Positions 13,601-27,049 of a stretch of 64,000 nt of DNA are shown one piece after another. Below the pieces are notes generated by a model. It made no database searches. It was given only the letters and a program-made list of their open reading frames with translations, and was not told the origin of the DNA. The stretch covers positions 3,341,521-3,405,520 of the forward strand of contig NC_053418.1 of the NCBI RefSeq assembly GCF_016859285.1, given 5' to 3'. The translations under genes were made by a program, and so were the position numbers. Origin of the DNA: Xiphias gladius (taxonomy: Eukaryota; Chordata; Actinopteri; Istiophoriformes; Xiphiidae). The first letter of the stretch is position 1; every line of letters begins with the position of its first letter.

Positions 13601-14975
13601 GGATCTGTCTAATTGAGCTCAGCAGTTAACTGATTTATCATTCACTTAGCGGAAAAAAGAAAACCTTTTCTAGGGGAAAATATCTAGATCTGATTTTGAA
13701 AGATTTGTAATCGGGGAACATGGCAACATCGCTGAAAAACAAGTCTACTACAACAAGACGAAACAAGAAATTTAAACATTCAGACAGGTTGTAAACAAAC
13801 CAAAAGTTAACTTTTACGTAGAGGTTAAACCAAAGTAAGCACTCAGTAATGTCAGTAATAAGCTCATTGTCACACAGGAAAACTGTGCTCACACAATTAC
13901 AGTAAGTGTGATAGGTTGAAACTGAACCATGAAGTCAGTGATGGTTAGTACATTTTTTAATAATGTTAGTGATTTCCTTCATTTTATCTTCAAAACAATC
14001 TGAAAGCTGGTGTTTTTTCCCCAGGCTGATTTATTTTTTAATGCTGTCTCTGTGTTCTGTGATGTCCACAATTACCGATTGGTGAGCACGATGTTATCAT
14101 AAACACTAACCATAAATTAAAATTTTTATCAAACTAGAATTATCCTGTGAGCAGTATTCAGGCTGAAACAGCCCATCTATTTTTTTGTACTGTAATGTAT
14201 CCTTGACGCAGTTCAAGGCCAGCATTTATAACTGAACAATGCTGACTGTTAACACTGTTGTACCGGGCCCTATGTAACAGAGAGTCAGTGAAGCAGACAA
14301 GAGTGCTGAGAGAGTGGCAGTGTCGGTGCGCAGCAGGCCCGGGACCACAAACTGGGGCAAACACATGTCATACGATTCAGCATAAGGCTGAGCTTGAAAA
14401 TCAACAAAAGGGGAGGCAGTGATCTGCAGACAAATGCGGGATTACAAATCATTCCACCTACCACCACAGAATCCAGTCCTGAGACACATAATTTTGAGTT
14501 CTGTTTGTACCTCCCTTTCAACACTAGGCTCTTAAGTGTAGTCGAAACTGAAACGAAGAGACGTGGAAAATAAATTTGGGTGAACAAATGACTCTTAGTG
14601 CATCTTAACATAACTAATATCTCAGGGAGAACTACAGCTTTATCTAAAAGCCACATTTTGTTTTTAATTGGCAACTGAAGCTTCTTCTCAGAGGAAATGG
14701 TGACTCTTACCTATCCAGTCTTCTGTGAAAACAAAGGTTTCGATGCTTCAAACAGCACATGGAATATTTAGGTCTCTGATAGTCTCAGATGTGTAAACTT
14801 CACCATTCAGGTATGAATCGACAAACCTGAGAACAATGTACCTGAGAGACGGTATTAAATCGCTGTCTGTTCTCATTTGACTCCATTTTTTGGATGATAA
14901 CTGAATTGCATTAAGATGTCACATTAAGAAGACAGAGGGCAAGGGAAGTCTTATCATCAGCAGTTTATGCGATGA

Positions 14976-15027
14976 TTACTATTATTATTATTATTATCAT
15001 CATCATCCTTATTATTATCATTATTTC
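14976..15027. repeat. (TTA)n/(TCA)n trinucleotide tract
   Basis: An imperfect run of att/atc triplets in the large wdfy3 intron. Confidence 0.9.
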
Positions 15028-18000
15028 TCCTGAAGTTTCTTGTTGGCTCCCCCTTTTTCCTCAGCTTTGTAGGAAGCGTTTACTCGTCTCTTTGAAAAGT
15101 AGATGACTGATTTTTATTGGTTGATGTTATAAAGGACCTGCACAGAAAAGGGGTTGGATATAATATATATTAGCTTGATTTAGGGACTGTTTTATTTCAT
15201 GTGTTAGTCTCTAAATTAATGTGATCCATTTTTAGTTTCAGATCTGGAAACATAGCAAGGAAAAACAACATGCACACACCTTTGGCAACAGAGCACTCTT
15301 ACTTCCTTCAGACAAATGAAGCTGTCTTATCTGTTGATCCAGAATAGGTCGTAGGAAAATCTATGCGCCGGAAGGAAGCCGGAAACGGTTCAGAAGCACT
15401 GAAATTTCTGAGCACGAGAAATTTAGATTCCTAGCACATCTGCCACATGATGCTGTCATCTCTAATACAGCCCCTTTCTTTGTCAGCCACTCAGCTTTGT
15501 CTGCGACACAAAATTTTATATCCTAATGTAACCAAACAAGTTTATAGACCTTGCTGGCCCATTGCTCGTCTCTCTGCCCTGATGTGAATTAGAATGCCCT
15601 GCAGCTGACCTCTGCAGGCAGACAGCTCACTGCACACTCGATCAACCTCAGGGGGAGGTGCCATAATGGAGATGATTTAGATGGCGGTTTTGATGAGGAT
15701 TTGAAAACCCGCAGCACCAACATCATACAAAGTGATCCCCAACTTAGAGCTAATGATATTTTTTAGAGTACTAGAAGAGTGTGCGCATCCCTGATCATGC
15801 TATGACCTATGCCGTTTAATGGAAAAACAACATCAAACCATGTCTTGTCTCAGCTGAAGCAAAGAAAATTAGTCAGTGGCATCAATGGTTTGTTGACTTC
15901 GATGCAGCGAAGAACTCAGCTTGCTTTCTTGGCCCTCCAGTCTTTTTCAAAGCACTCTATTTAAGCGGACGCCAGCTTCAATGAACGTCTCCCAGAGTTA
16001 GCAGTAACTCCTGGGAGATGAAAGCAGCCAATGCTCTGGAAAAGCCCAACTCTTCAAAGGCTTGTGTGGATGTTCCTCGGGAGTAAGTGATGTAATCACA
16101 GAAATGTCTCCCGTCTGACAGTTTACAGGGGTAGGTGGAAGCTGCAGTGCTCCAAAGAGAAGGAAAACCTGGGTTGACAGGCATTAGATAAAACCAAAAC
16201 CTGTAAAACAAAATGCAAATATGTAGAAAGTAAAAGGCTATGCAGGCAGGGTGGCGAATTCACACCAGCCTCCAGCCAAATGTCGGTACATTTTGACTGC
16301 GGGTGTTAACCGGTGACCTCTTGAAGCCGCTGTGATGCATAACCTACCATTGGCTACTTCTGTCTTAGCTGACAAACCACTACAAGATATACAAAATATA
16401 TCTGGCATTTTAAAATACAAAATAACGTGAAGCATCAAGAGGCTTGAGAGTGATAAAGTTACAATGGAGCAGCTTCTAACTACCGCAGCACGTTTTCAAC
16501 TAGTAGCTAATGCCTGACCTGTACGAGTGTAACAAGAGTCAGAAGGCCTAACAAGTCCAGACAAGATCAGAGATGACAGCCTCGTCACTGGATATCTATT
16601 TAGGCCTTCAGTGAACGAGCCTGGGGTGCCATCATCACAAGCTGTTACTACCACTCAGCGATTAGATTCTACCTGTCTCTCTTCTGCCAGCTGTTTTCAC
16701 AGATAAATGTTCATCAGTGTAAATGGTGAATGTTGAGTTGCAGCAGCCATTGTGAATGGTAGACAAAAGGTGGATTTGTTTTTTAGAGATCACTGAGAAA
16801 AGCCAAAGCCCACCTTTTTCTTATACGAGTAGATAAGAGCAATGTTGCCTTGCCAATATTTTTTAAGTGATTTGTTTGTTAGATCATTGAATGGTACCCA
16901 TGACAACAAGCGGGTCCCATAGAAAATTGCAGGCTGTCAACAACCATAATTACACAACAAAATAACAAAATATTAGGAGAATTTTTTATGTTAAATCATG
17001 ATAATACTCATATTGATGTTACGCATTTTGACTTTAACATTAATATCACAAATTTCCATAAATTTGCCCTTTTACACGTATGTAGCATCAGCAACAAGTC
17101 CTTTTGGTCCATATGTACAACTTCAACCCTAAGGTAATCTACCACCCCATGGCAAACTTTTTACAGAAATGTGTAGCAGGTCTTCTCTGCTTTTTTGCGC
17201 CTATCTACATATTTTTGACTGCACCACAACAGTGGGGGCAGCACTATAAATACAAAAGTCCATGACTCACTGACTGACTAACTGACTGAGTACTAAAGTT
17301 ACACCACCGGTCAGCCAAATGCTGGGTGACTGAGTGAAGTTACACCATTGGTTGAGTGTTGGAGATTCCCCATTGGCTGTTACTCTTTCAAAAGGAATTG
17401 GCGCAAAGTTTCTATTGCGTCACAGGGGGTGTTTACAGGCACGGCTGACAACTGAGCGCCTTTGTTGCTGGATTTATCGACTTCTCATCCCCTTTAGTCA
17501 CTTTTCTTCACGAAAGCACCTAGCAACAGATCTAGCGACTTTTTGCACCAACCTTGGCTCCTTTCTGTAGAAGAGATTGCCCCGCACAAGGTCGGGCTTT
17601 CCCTCCGCAGGCGCACCTGTATATGCGTTTGAGTCAATTGACCGCGCGGCAGCTGACACCGATGTGAGTGAGCTTCTAACTCTCTCGCTGAGTGATCATT
17701 TTACAACCTTTTGTAGCCGAAATCACGGCAGAGCCGTCATCTTTAACTTACGTGTGCGGGGATTTTGTCAGACGATGTTGCGTTTTTAAAATCAGGATTT
17801 TAGCGGTGCAGAGCAGCAGCTTGGAAATGGCTTGGAAGTGACTGCTGGTTAACGTGTGGTCTTAATGGGCCACGTTTCAGTCACTATTTCATACTTGTTC
17901 CGGTGTCTGACAACAGAAACAAGAAAACGTGTAAATGAGAACAGCTTTATTGGGAATTTGGCCCTGTTAAACTACTGTATATCTGAGCACAGAGAGTAGG

Positions 18001-18894
18001 GGAGAAGCAAACAGATAAAGGGCGGTCCAGCTACATACTAGGTTTCGGCCTAGTCTTGTTACTAAAGAAGGTCTTTGTAATGTTTTTCGTTTCTACTCTT
18101 CCTTTAGACATGCCATGCTTTCATCTTGGTCATGAGTCATTCATTTGCTGCTTGTAATGAAGGCACTTAATATTCTTAAATGTGAGTTTCAAAGAATTCA
18201 AAAACATCCTTAATCTCTGCTAGTTTAAGCAGGATTTGGATGCTTAATTCTATTTAGAAAGCATAGTGACTTGTTAATTGTGCTCCTTCATTTCATCAGT
18301 TGCAACTAGATGTTCCAACTTAAGAATCAGTGACACTCTTAAAAAAAATATTTCAGTAACAGATCTGTTCCACTACACAGCCAGGCAAGCTATACTCAAA
18401 GATTTTTCTATGCTGTGGCGATGCATTAGCAATGAGTCAAAAGACTTACAACATTACACAAAAGGATTCAAATGCCGAATAAGTGGTCGACACTTTTTTG
18501 ATCTTCACACTTGTTGTACAAAGTTAAATGTAGCCCTAGTAAGCCCATGCTTCTCTTTTATCCTGCACATGATAACTCTAGAGACATCAGGGTATTTTGT
18601 TACGGGCACAATAGCTCCGACTGTTCCAACCCTCACTGCTTGATGGTGGTAATCATGGTAATCAAAGACTATTACACAACTGCACTCAGTCACTCTGGTT
18701 GTAAGAATCTACCAAACAGCTTAAATGTTAAGTAACATGTAAATGAGTCTGGCACCGACACTGAGAGGCGATGCTTTTACATCAATAATATCAATTAAAA
18801 TGCTACATCCACCGAGGTCACCCTTGCCAGTTAACATTTAACAAACTGGTCGCCGCGGAGACAAGCTCAGCACCCAGCTCTTGGTTTTCCCTAC

Positions 18895-19007
18895 CTGCTG
18901 TTCTCTCTGCGTTCCGCCAGCATCTCAACTCATCAGCAGCAGAAGAGGGAAAAATATTCCACTGTATACCAAGACTGACTCCTCTTCCTCAAAAAACTGT
19001 CGTCTTG
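18895..19007 (-). other. Candidate wdfy3 noncoding 5' exon
   Basis: On the minus strand a pyrimidine-rich acceptor (CGCCTTTCCTTATCAG) precedes 113 nt that end in a good donor, AACAGCAG|GTAGGG. The surroundings (about 18.84-19.32 kb) are richer in C, G and CpG than the intron around them. Position and strand suit an untranslated exon between the CpG-rich upstream stretch and the start-codon exon at 7.1 kb. The evidence is splice signals only. It could also be an alternative first exon or chance. Confidence 0.3.
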
Positions 19008-19553
19008 CTGATAAGGAAAGGCGATAACAATGGTGTCATGCCTTCCCCTCACGGCAGCGTGAGAAGAGGAGAGGCTAAGCGCGGAGGCATGGTTCGCCTT
19101 CACTGGCAGCGCCAGGGGCTTTGTTTGCCAGCCAGCGCACTGTGTGTGTGTGTGTGTGGCCTGCCGGGACTGGCACAGCTGATCCCCCCCTGACACCGGG
19201 TGGGGTGTACAGGGCTTTGGAGGAAGAGGAGGGGAGGTGGAGTGTGTGTGTGTGTGTGGGGGGGCTATGGCCGTCACACCGGGAGGAACATACCATTTAG
19301 ACCAGAAAAAGGGGGGGGGGGCATGTATAACCCGCTAGCAAGCACCATTAAAAATTCATCTTATGGGAATTGAGTCGTCATTATGTGTGTCCAGGCCCAC
19401 TGAGCTCACATTAACTTTGCATTATTATGACATCAGGTGCTTTCTGAGACAGATATAGGAACGGAAAAAGTTTTTCCAGAGAAGTCTCTCAGTCTTATAC
19501 GTGTAATAAAAAAAGGCTTTACAGGAGAAGAATGATATATTGAAATTTGGTGT

Positions 19554-19840
19554 AGGGCTGCGGCTAATGAAAAATGAAAAAAAAACTCTTTAAATCTTCC
19601 CAGAACATTCCCAAACCCAAAAATATTCTGTTTATTTTATGGCATATGCATACTTTATGCATGTTTATGGCACAGAAAAGCAGTAAATCCTCACAGTGGA
19701 GAAACTGCAGGCAAAGAATGACTGGCATTTTTTCACTTTTTTTGCTTGAAAAATGACTGCAACTATTAATTATTAAAATAGTTTCAGAATATTTTTCTGT
19801 CTGTCGACTACTTGATTAATAGACTAATCCTTTCAGCTCT
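19554..19840. mobile_element. Palindromic repeat family copy
   Basis: Starts 'agggctgcggctaatga' and ends 'gactaatcctttcagctct', the reverse complement of the family's start. Internal motifs 'taaatcctcaca' and 'ttgcttgaaaaatgac' are typical of the other copies. No ORF. It lies about 100 bp from another copy. Confidence 0.7.
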
Positions 19841-19944
19841 AACCTGATGCATCTTTCATTAAAAAAAGTTAAGAAAATGTAAACATTGATCATTTCTATG
19901 TAACCCATTTGGAGCTCCTACCATGTTGTTGAAAAGAATATTGT

Positions 19945-20226
19945 AGAGCTGAAATGATTAGTAAATTAGTTCATACATAAAATATAAAATTCATTGGAAG
20001 GTATTTTTATGTATTATTTCAGTTATTATTGCTCAAAAGTAAGAACATGCTTCACTTCTCTGACTTAGATCATTGTAAACTGAATATCTTTTGGTTGGTT
20101 GGACAAAACAAGCCACTTGAAGATGCCACCTTGGGCTCTGGGAAATCTCAATGGGCATTTTTCATCATTTTCTTGTTGTTAATAGACCAAACACTGACAA
20201 TGAAAATAATCGTTAGTTGCAGCCCC
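19945..20226. mobile_element. Palindromic repeat family copy
   Basis: Starts 'agagctgaaatgatta' and ends 'aataatcgttagttgcagcccc'. The interior carries 'ggacaaaacaagccacttga' and 'gggctctgggaaatc', both shared with the 28.8 kb copy. This is one of the best-preserved copies in the window. Confidence 0.75.
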
Positions 20227-22444
20227 ACAGAATAAGTATGCATAGTTCAATTCACATCACAGCTGTTAACTTGCTGCAAAAGGGAGGGAATTTCAGATTT
20301 TCAGATTCTGTCAACCTCGAAACAGTCACAAGCTTGAAAAGGTTAATAAACCCTCTTCTAGAGACTGCATTGGAACATTCTGAGAACTAGAGTCTTCTGG
20401 TTCACTAAGATGATACCGACATGTGGTTTCCAACAGGGACACACTAGGCCATATGGAAATGAGGCCAGCAGGAAAAGCAAATCATCCACCTCACTGAATG
20501 AAGCCTACTATACAATCTCCTACTCAACATACCACCAGCAGCAAGGTTGAATATACACAGGAAAGTGGAAAAAAAAAAAAAACTGCAGTACCAGAAGCTT
20601 AACTGCAGCCTTAGAGACCAAGTTGTGTTGTAAGAGCCTGAGGGGTTCTCAGTAACTTGAACAACTCTACAGTTGGGATGTGATTTGAACTCTTCTCTGC
20701 CTAAACCGGCACTTATTATGCCCAGCTGACAGCTACTAATCGTGCATCACAATTTTAGTTTCCCTTAAGTACGGAGAGAAATTCGCAACAGAGTCCAACA
20801 TGTTCATGATCAATGCAGTAAAACAGTCATGTTGATCAACAAGCATCTCAACAGTTACTACCATCCAGTGCTGGGTGGAAGGCAGTCTGTGAAATCCCAG
20901 ATTTGACCCGTGACCCGCTGTATAATTCATGAAACTGCTTTGACTTTATACAATGTGATAAATAAACAATATAAATAAAATAAAAAAATCAATTAAAGGA
21001 TAGGGCTGGTATCATTCTTATCATTCTCATTTCTTACTCAACAAATCCCACGGAAAGACCAAAACCAACAATGTGTTAGCCTATCCTCAATTCTGTCTGA
21101 CTTCCCTACCCTCGCTCAGCCCTAAGCCCACTGGTTCCTACTGAGGACGTGAATCTTTAAAAACAAGTCCCAAACGTACAGTTTCCTTTTTTTAAAAAGC
21201 CTCAGTAATTTCCTCTAACAGCTGGCCATTATAGTTCTTAGCAAACGTAACTCAAACAGGAGTAAATTACGCCTGTGAGTATTTCTGGCAGCAGGACAGC
21301 GTATGTTGGACGGTGTGAAAATAAAAAAACTACAATGCCCATGATCATTTTTAATGACGTAACGTGTCACCCAGTGCAACAGTGCGGCTATTTGACGTGT
21401 TTTAATTGTTTCTGGACAGTAATGTTGGACTATGACACAGACAAAGGAGACACAGATCAGACAGTAACAATATATCACAGAAAATAATTGTAGTAGGATC
21501 AATTTATTGTTGATTTCGGAAAAATAATTTTCCAGCTTTATCCTCTAAGCACAATGATGAATGCATTGACTCACTCACGATATCTAACTTGTGCAATCAA
21601 TCACCACAATAATACTTTATACATGTGTGTCTTTGTATGTACGTGTAGATTACAAACACTGAGCGCACGCACACATAGTGTATGTGCATACTACAGTATG
21701 TTTGTTTTGACGGTGATTTCAATGCTCTGCTGGCTCTCATGACGTGCATGCCGTTCCCCAGGGGGCTAATTATCCTCTCCTGGTTTATGTATGTGCGCTG
21801 CCTCATCTCAAGAAAGACGACAACTGATAAACTGTTACTTAAGTCCCGGGTCTGACACGGCATCTTTACTGAGACACAGCACACAGAGACAAGACAGGCT
21901 GTCTCCTTCTTTGCGACGCCGTTTACGTGGCCTGAGAGCGCTCGCTTGGTGCACAGAGAGGGAAATTACCATTGGCCTTGTGCTGCATTATCCACAAGAT
22001 TTTAATGTAGCTATCCAGGCACACTTAATCGATAATAAGAGCCTCACAAAGTGCGGAATACACACCGCTGCTCCCATCCCACTTCAGAGGGGCAAATGCA
22101 TAGATAAAAGTGTAATCCGGCATGGTTATCTTTGGTTTGTTTGCGTACATTAGTCTTTGCTGCATAAAGCCTTGGTCTCATTCGTTTTATGAGAGCCTCT
22201 ATTTATTTGCAGTTTTTTTTCCCCCATTTTTGGCCTCACGTGTTACACTCTTCACACGTTGTCATAGCACCTACGGTAAACAGTTATGCACTTTTGTTCC
22301 CCATAACTCACAACATAATAATTGTAATTTCTCAGACAGAGCCCCCCCTCCAACCAACTAGTGCCGCACTGTCACCTGACAACCCTAAATATCTGCTTGA
22401 TACATCTTTTCTTTAGGTCACAATATGATTATAAATTAAATACT

Positions 22445-22590
22445 TTAAGATTTTGGACTGTTGGTCTGACAAAATAAACATTTTTTAGACATAACTTTGG
22501 CATATAATAGATCAATTTTAAACATTAACAATTAACTTATCAAGAAACACTATCTTATTAGATAATTAACTAACCATTAGTTGCAACATT
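22445..22590. mobile_element. Partial copy of the palindromic repeat family
   Basis: Contains 'ttttggactgttggtctgac' near one end and closes 'accattagttgcaacatt', matching the 3' half of the family. Confidence 0.55.
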
Positions 22591-23412
22591 ACACATGATT
22601 TAATGGATATGCCCTGACATCAAAATGTTTAGAGGCAACATTTTAAGACATGCACTGTCCCTAAAAATAGGGTCTAAGTTTATGAAAGGTCATCAGGGTT
22701 GCAATTTTTTGTTTGTGTGTTAACCAGTTACTTTGGCTGATAAATGTCCCGATATTTAGCAGCCACTTCTACATACTTAATACCCAAATAGCTTTAATGA
22801 ACTGAGAGGAAGCAACTCAAAACTCTAATTGATTTACCAGACTTTGGACAATGGCAGCAACGAAACAAAGTGTCGGCAAGGGCATATAATGTTGCTTAAA
22901 TATTATTGATCCATCACAGAACCTTGGCAATGTTTAATCACAATTAACGGTCATAAAAAGCAGGCGGTAAACATGTTGAAATTTCATATAAGACAGTTAT
23001 TGCTGACATTGATGAGACATAAGGAGCACGACAAACAAAGCAGGTCGAGATACTGTGTATTTATCTCAACCCACGTCTGTGGAAATAACTACTGTAACTC
23101 CCCTAGAGAGAAATACATACAAATAACAAAGAGTACTACAGTTGTAGATGTAGGGACATTGAATGTTGTATTTAGTAAGCCATGGCAACCCCATGTTTTA
23201 GCCCTGGAGAGTAAACCCAGCTGAATGACTGAACGGCTGATAAGGTTCAAAGCCTGTTAGCACAGAAAGTGGGAGAGAAGCAGGATAAAGGAAGGCCCTG
23301 GGGTTACAGTTATGACTTCAATTCACCACACCAACTACTGGAAGGTTCTGAGTAATCTCAGTAAATCACAGCAAAAGGGATCCTCAACAGTAAATTTCTG
23401 TAGCGGGAGGGG

Positions 23413-24360
23413 TAGGGCTGGCTACTATGGCATCGACCAAATTTCTTAGATGCTATCGGGTACCAAGAGACGCCCTGTCATTCGGTGCCAAATTTCCATA
23501 CCGAACGAAGGAGTTGATCTCATCAGCGTCAGTGAGCAAACTAGCCAGCAGAACGCTTGTACCAAGATCTAATGATGCTGGTGATTGGCTGTCAAACACA
23601 ACGTTACACGAGCATGTCATAGCGACACGGATAGACATACAGCGTGCGTCGCATAGTAGCTGTAAAAATGTCTAAGAGATCAAAAGTGTTGCTCCATTTT
23701 ATCAGGCTCAATGCCAATAGCGCACGATGCAATATGTGCAGGACATTGCTGCCAAGACCGGCAACACGACCAATTTCACGAAACACTTGAACGTGCATGG
23801 AATAAATTTAAGAGCAGAAAGTTGCTCCGTATTCGACTGCGAGAAGAACAGACCAAAGCCTTCTTCCTCTCTGCAGTCAAGTCAAAATCTCCAGCACCGT
23901 ATTTCCCCCTCAATCGAAATTACTGAGCACGTAATGTATAGCAAAAGTAAAAAATCCTGCCAATTTGTACATGGTTGTTTACTAAATTTAACCTAACTGT
24001 AATATGTTTGGTGACTTCAACTACAAAACAGAAAACAGAAACAGACTAAAACTGCTTTGAGTGAAAAAATGCCAAGGCGCTGAAACACAAGACTAAAGAG
24101 TTGAAACAGACATCTTAGTTAAACTACAGCGTGGTAAATAGGTTTATATTGTTTATGTTATGAAACTGCTTTGAGTGTGTAAGAATGCCAAGGAGCTGAA
24201 AAATAAAACATAAGATTTGTGCCATAATGTGTAATGTAATTTTCTTCTTGTTAAGATGGATTTTATAAAATTGGTATCGAAAAAAGGATCGTTCAGGGAC
24301 CGGTATCGAAGTCAGGGTATCGGTGCTAGTATCAAAAATTTCTGAACGATACCCAGCCCA
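23413..24360 (+). mobile_element. hAT-like DNA transposon relic
   Basis: The left end reads 'gggctggctactatggcatc' and the right end, reverse complemented, 'tgggctgggtatcgttcag', so the two ends are imperfect terminal inverted repeats about 0.95 kb apart. Both ends also carry 'ggtatcga/ggtaccaa' type motifs. The interior has a broken BED-type zinc-finger reading (about 23.67-23.85 kb), which is found at the N-terminus of hAT transposases. There is no room for a full transposase, so it is nonautonomous. No clear 8-bp target duplication is visible. Confidence 0.65.
23670..23855 (+). pseudogene. Broken BED zinc-finger fragment of an hAT transposase
   Basis: One frame from 23670 gives MSKRSKVLLHFIRLNANSAR followed by CNMC, a C-x2-C pair. 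The adjacent frame then gives DIAAKTGNTTNFTKHLNVHG, whose GNTTN-x3-HL-x2-H pattern is the second half of a BED finger. The two halves are in different frames, so there is at least one frameshift after the cysteine pair. No catalytic hAT domain follows. Confidence 0.55.
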
Positions 24361-25147
24361 CTCTGTGGGTATTACAGTCTTAGCTTAACAGTATGTGCAA
24401 ATTTGAAAAATAGTATTCCAGTAAAAACTTTAATGTTTGTGGGTTGATTATCTGGGTTTTACAAACTAATTGGATGCAGACATTTTTAATGATCTTGCCG
24501 ACATTATTTTGTCGTTCATTTCATGTGAATTTTCAAGTGACATTATTGTTTCTCTGAGGTCCTCCGTGCCTAACAAAGTGACACAGCCCGTTCTTTATGT
24601 CCAGAGTCACCAAAACAGTCCATATCAATACGTGCCAATATGTCACTTAGTACCACAGGCGATGACACCTGACACCAACAATGAGCCAGTAGCAGACGGC
24701 AGTATCACATTTTCTTCTATTACAGTATATGTAAGGAGTTGCACAGCTTTGGGCGTGATGTTAAAGTTACGTTTTAAACAACGGGATGTAACTTCATGAG
24801 TACGTCATGTCAGTATACTGAAGTGTGTGTTCCCACTTTAAAAAACATGAACAACAAGTCACAAGAAGTCTATTTTATTCTAGAGCTAAGGGCTGCAGCT
24901 CACCGTAGCAAAGTCGGCTAATCTGAAACATTTTCACCGTTGTTGGTGGTTAGCGGCCATCAAATTTCTATGCTTTCTCGTTTTCCTATCAATGTGATTT
25001 AGTTTCATGCACAACGTTTCTGCCTGGTAAGTTTAAAACGTATGGAAAACTAAAGTACGGCGATGAAAGGCTTTTTTGGTTTTTCCTATCTGAAGAGTAG
25101 TGACATCCATTCTCCAGTCAGGGGAGTAAGAACTGTACGGACTCCAA

Positions 25148-25250
25148 GTAGCAATTATTTTTATTAATGATACACCTGATGATTTTTTTCTACACAGTGT
25201 TAGGAAATAGTAAAAAAGTCCCCATCGCAATTTCCCAGACCCCATTCTAG
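25148..25250. mobile_element. Fragment of the palindromic repeat family
   Basis: 'gcaattatttttattaatga' followed by 'gatgatttttttct' and 'catcgcaatttcccaga' matches the end of other copies in this window, in reverse orientation. Diverged and short. Confidence 0.45.
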
Positions 25251-25444
25251 TCAATCAACTAACTGATCCAGTAGGACATCTCATACCAGCTAATTGATCG
25301 CCAGTTACTTTCAAAAGGTGGTTGATAGTGTAAACAGGCTTACTGTGGCGACGTTCAATGCTTTAACAGTCTTTTACTGGTTAGTGCCATTCATTTTGCA
25401 GTCTAATTAGGCCCCTGCTTTTCTTTGAAGCGGTGGTGTTGACA

Positions 25445-25860
25445 TGCCACATGACTTTATTGTCCCCAAGGGAAAATTTTTTCCACAGCGACATACATCA
25501 TTTTACGCACATCATCGCACAACGACAGGCAGAAAGAAACACATACAAGCACAGCACATAACAGTGACAGGTAAAACAACATGTAACTCAGCAAGTCGCC
25601 CTGTTTAGGGCTGCTGTGGCCGTGGGTGCCAGGCTTTTGCCAAAGCGAGCGCTTCTGCACCTCAGGGACCTGGACCTGCAGCCAGCACAGTGAAGTGGCG
25701 TCGGAGTGGGTGTGACGTCCTGTGCTACCATATTTGCAATGCATGTGACTGCCTTACATTGGAGCTCTGAGAGGCTGAGTGCGGAGAGACGTATTATCTT
25801 GACAGCGGTGTTGGTTATGCGTGTGAGCCTGGCCCCGTTTGTGGAAGAGAGCATGTTGAG
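25445..25860 (-). mobile_element. 5'-truncated LINE 3' end
   Basis: On the minus strand an open frame from 25854 to 25588 encodes a C-terminal tail with ITNTAVKII, then SRSLRCRSARFGKSLAPTAT and LNRATC. The R-x-ARFGKS-x-x-P-x-A-x-x-LN pattern is how many fish CR1/L2-like non-LTR elements end. It is followed by a short 3' UTR ending 'ggggacaataaagtcatg'. No reverse-transcriptase core is present, so this is a 5'-truncated insertion. The clade is not certain. Confidence 0.55.
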
Positions 25861-27049
25861 AAAACAGGTGGCGGGAGAATATTTAATATGACCAAATATA
25901 CTTAAAGGGAGTGACTACAGCAATGTCACACAACGGCTTAACTAGGTTCAGCTACAACTCAGGTTGGACAAACCAATTGCCTGGGTACAAAGATGACACC
26001 ATATTCATGGTGTCATCTAATGATTGACGCAGATGATTTAGCAATTTAACTTTTAATTGTAAAGTCAAAGAGTGGCTTTTAATGACAATGTTAAATTTTA
26101 TGTAATCACAAAGAGTTATTTTTTTCTTACTTATACTCACTGTTCGTAGTCATTGTGCTGCTCTAATTACCTGCATTTGTCTACCAAAACCCTTAAAATT
26201 GTATTCTTTGGTGCGGACAACATTGCATGAGACTCTTGCCCTGCAATAAAACTTATACTATTCAGTCTCTGTCGTGAGAGGTGTTAGGTAACTGAATGGT
26301 CACTTTTAAGGCCTTGTTCTTTCAACTTGTTGGAAGGAAATTACAGCACAAATTGTTATTGTTAGTGTCTGTGTGGGTCAAGTCATCACCAGTCCAGGTC
26401 TGTACACCTGCAACAAAGAGTTATGAGTTGGCACGATGTTGTTTTTTGGGCAGGTGAAACCTTAACAAGGATGAGACAACCAAGATAAACAACTGAACAA
26501 CTGCATGTAACATCTATTACACTGCTATTAAGAGTGACTGAACAGGATGTAAAGTAACACTGCCATTATTGAGAGAAACCGGTGTGTCACTGTTAAAGAT
26601 TAAGACGTTACGCACAGCCATTGCAGCAGTAGAGCGTCTCAGACCCAATTCAATTACCTGAGACTAAACATACGAAACATCTCACATATGAAACCGACTG
26701 GAGCGAGAAGCAGGTTAACGTTGGCTGTGGCTGATCGAGTTTGTCTACAGTCCCCTGAACAGATGATGTTTGGTCAATTCTAAGGTGACCTCCAGGCACC
26801 GGGTTAATCGCAGTCGTTATTCTGTGCCAGAAACAAACAGAAATCCCTGCATTGCACAGATGACGCAAGCACGAGGACCTGTTTTGCAATATTTCACCAA
26901 GTATTTTTGTCTTGACATATGTAAGTTCTTATCCCTGCAATATGTTTTCCCCATACGCCTCCATATGCAGTTAAGTTTGGAATCTCGCATAATGCACTTT
27001 GTCACAGGCAGTGTCTATCTCTGGGTAGTCAGTGCCTGTAACTACCAGC

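Larger units (their letters stand above)
7167..18894. other. Large wdfy3 upstream intron, 3' part
   Basis: About 11.7 kb without a convincing gene. ORFs are short, on both strands, without splice-consistent neighbours or recognisable domains. It holds a diverged dispersed repeat at about 10.43-10.64 kb, a (TTA)n/(TCA)n tract at 14.98 kb, a perfect hairpin at 9.76 kb and a degenerate gactgact tandem near 17.26 kb. Confidence 0.65.
19008..27049. other. wdfy3 upstream intron, repeat rich
   Basis: About 8 kb with no supported gene. It holds four copies of the palindromic repeat family (19.55, 19.95, 22.45 and 25.15 kb), an hAT-like relic (23.41-24.36 kb), a LINE 3' end (25.45-25.86 kb), short TG and G runs near 19.14-19.32 kb, and a perfect hairpin at 25.99 kb. 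Confidence 0.6.

Noticed and set aside
17260..17345. gactgact-type tandem and a repeated 'gttacaccattggt' motif
   Set aside because: Short, degenerate simple-sequence duplication. Not enough to call a satellite or regulatory array.
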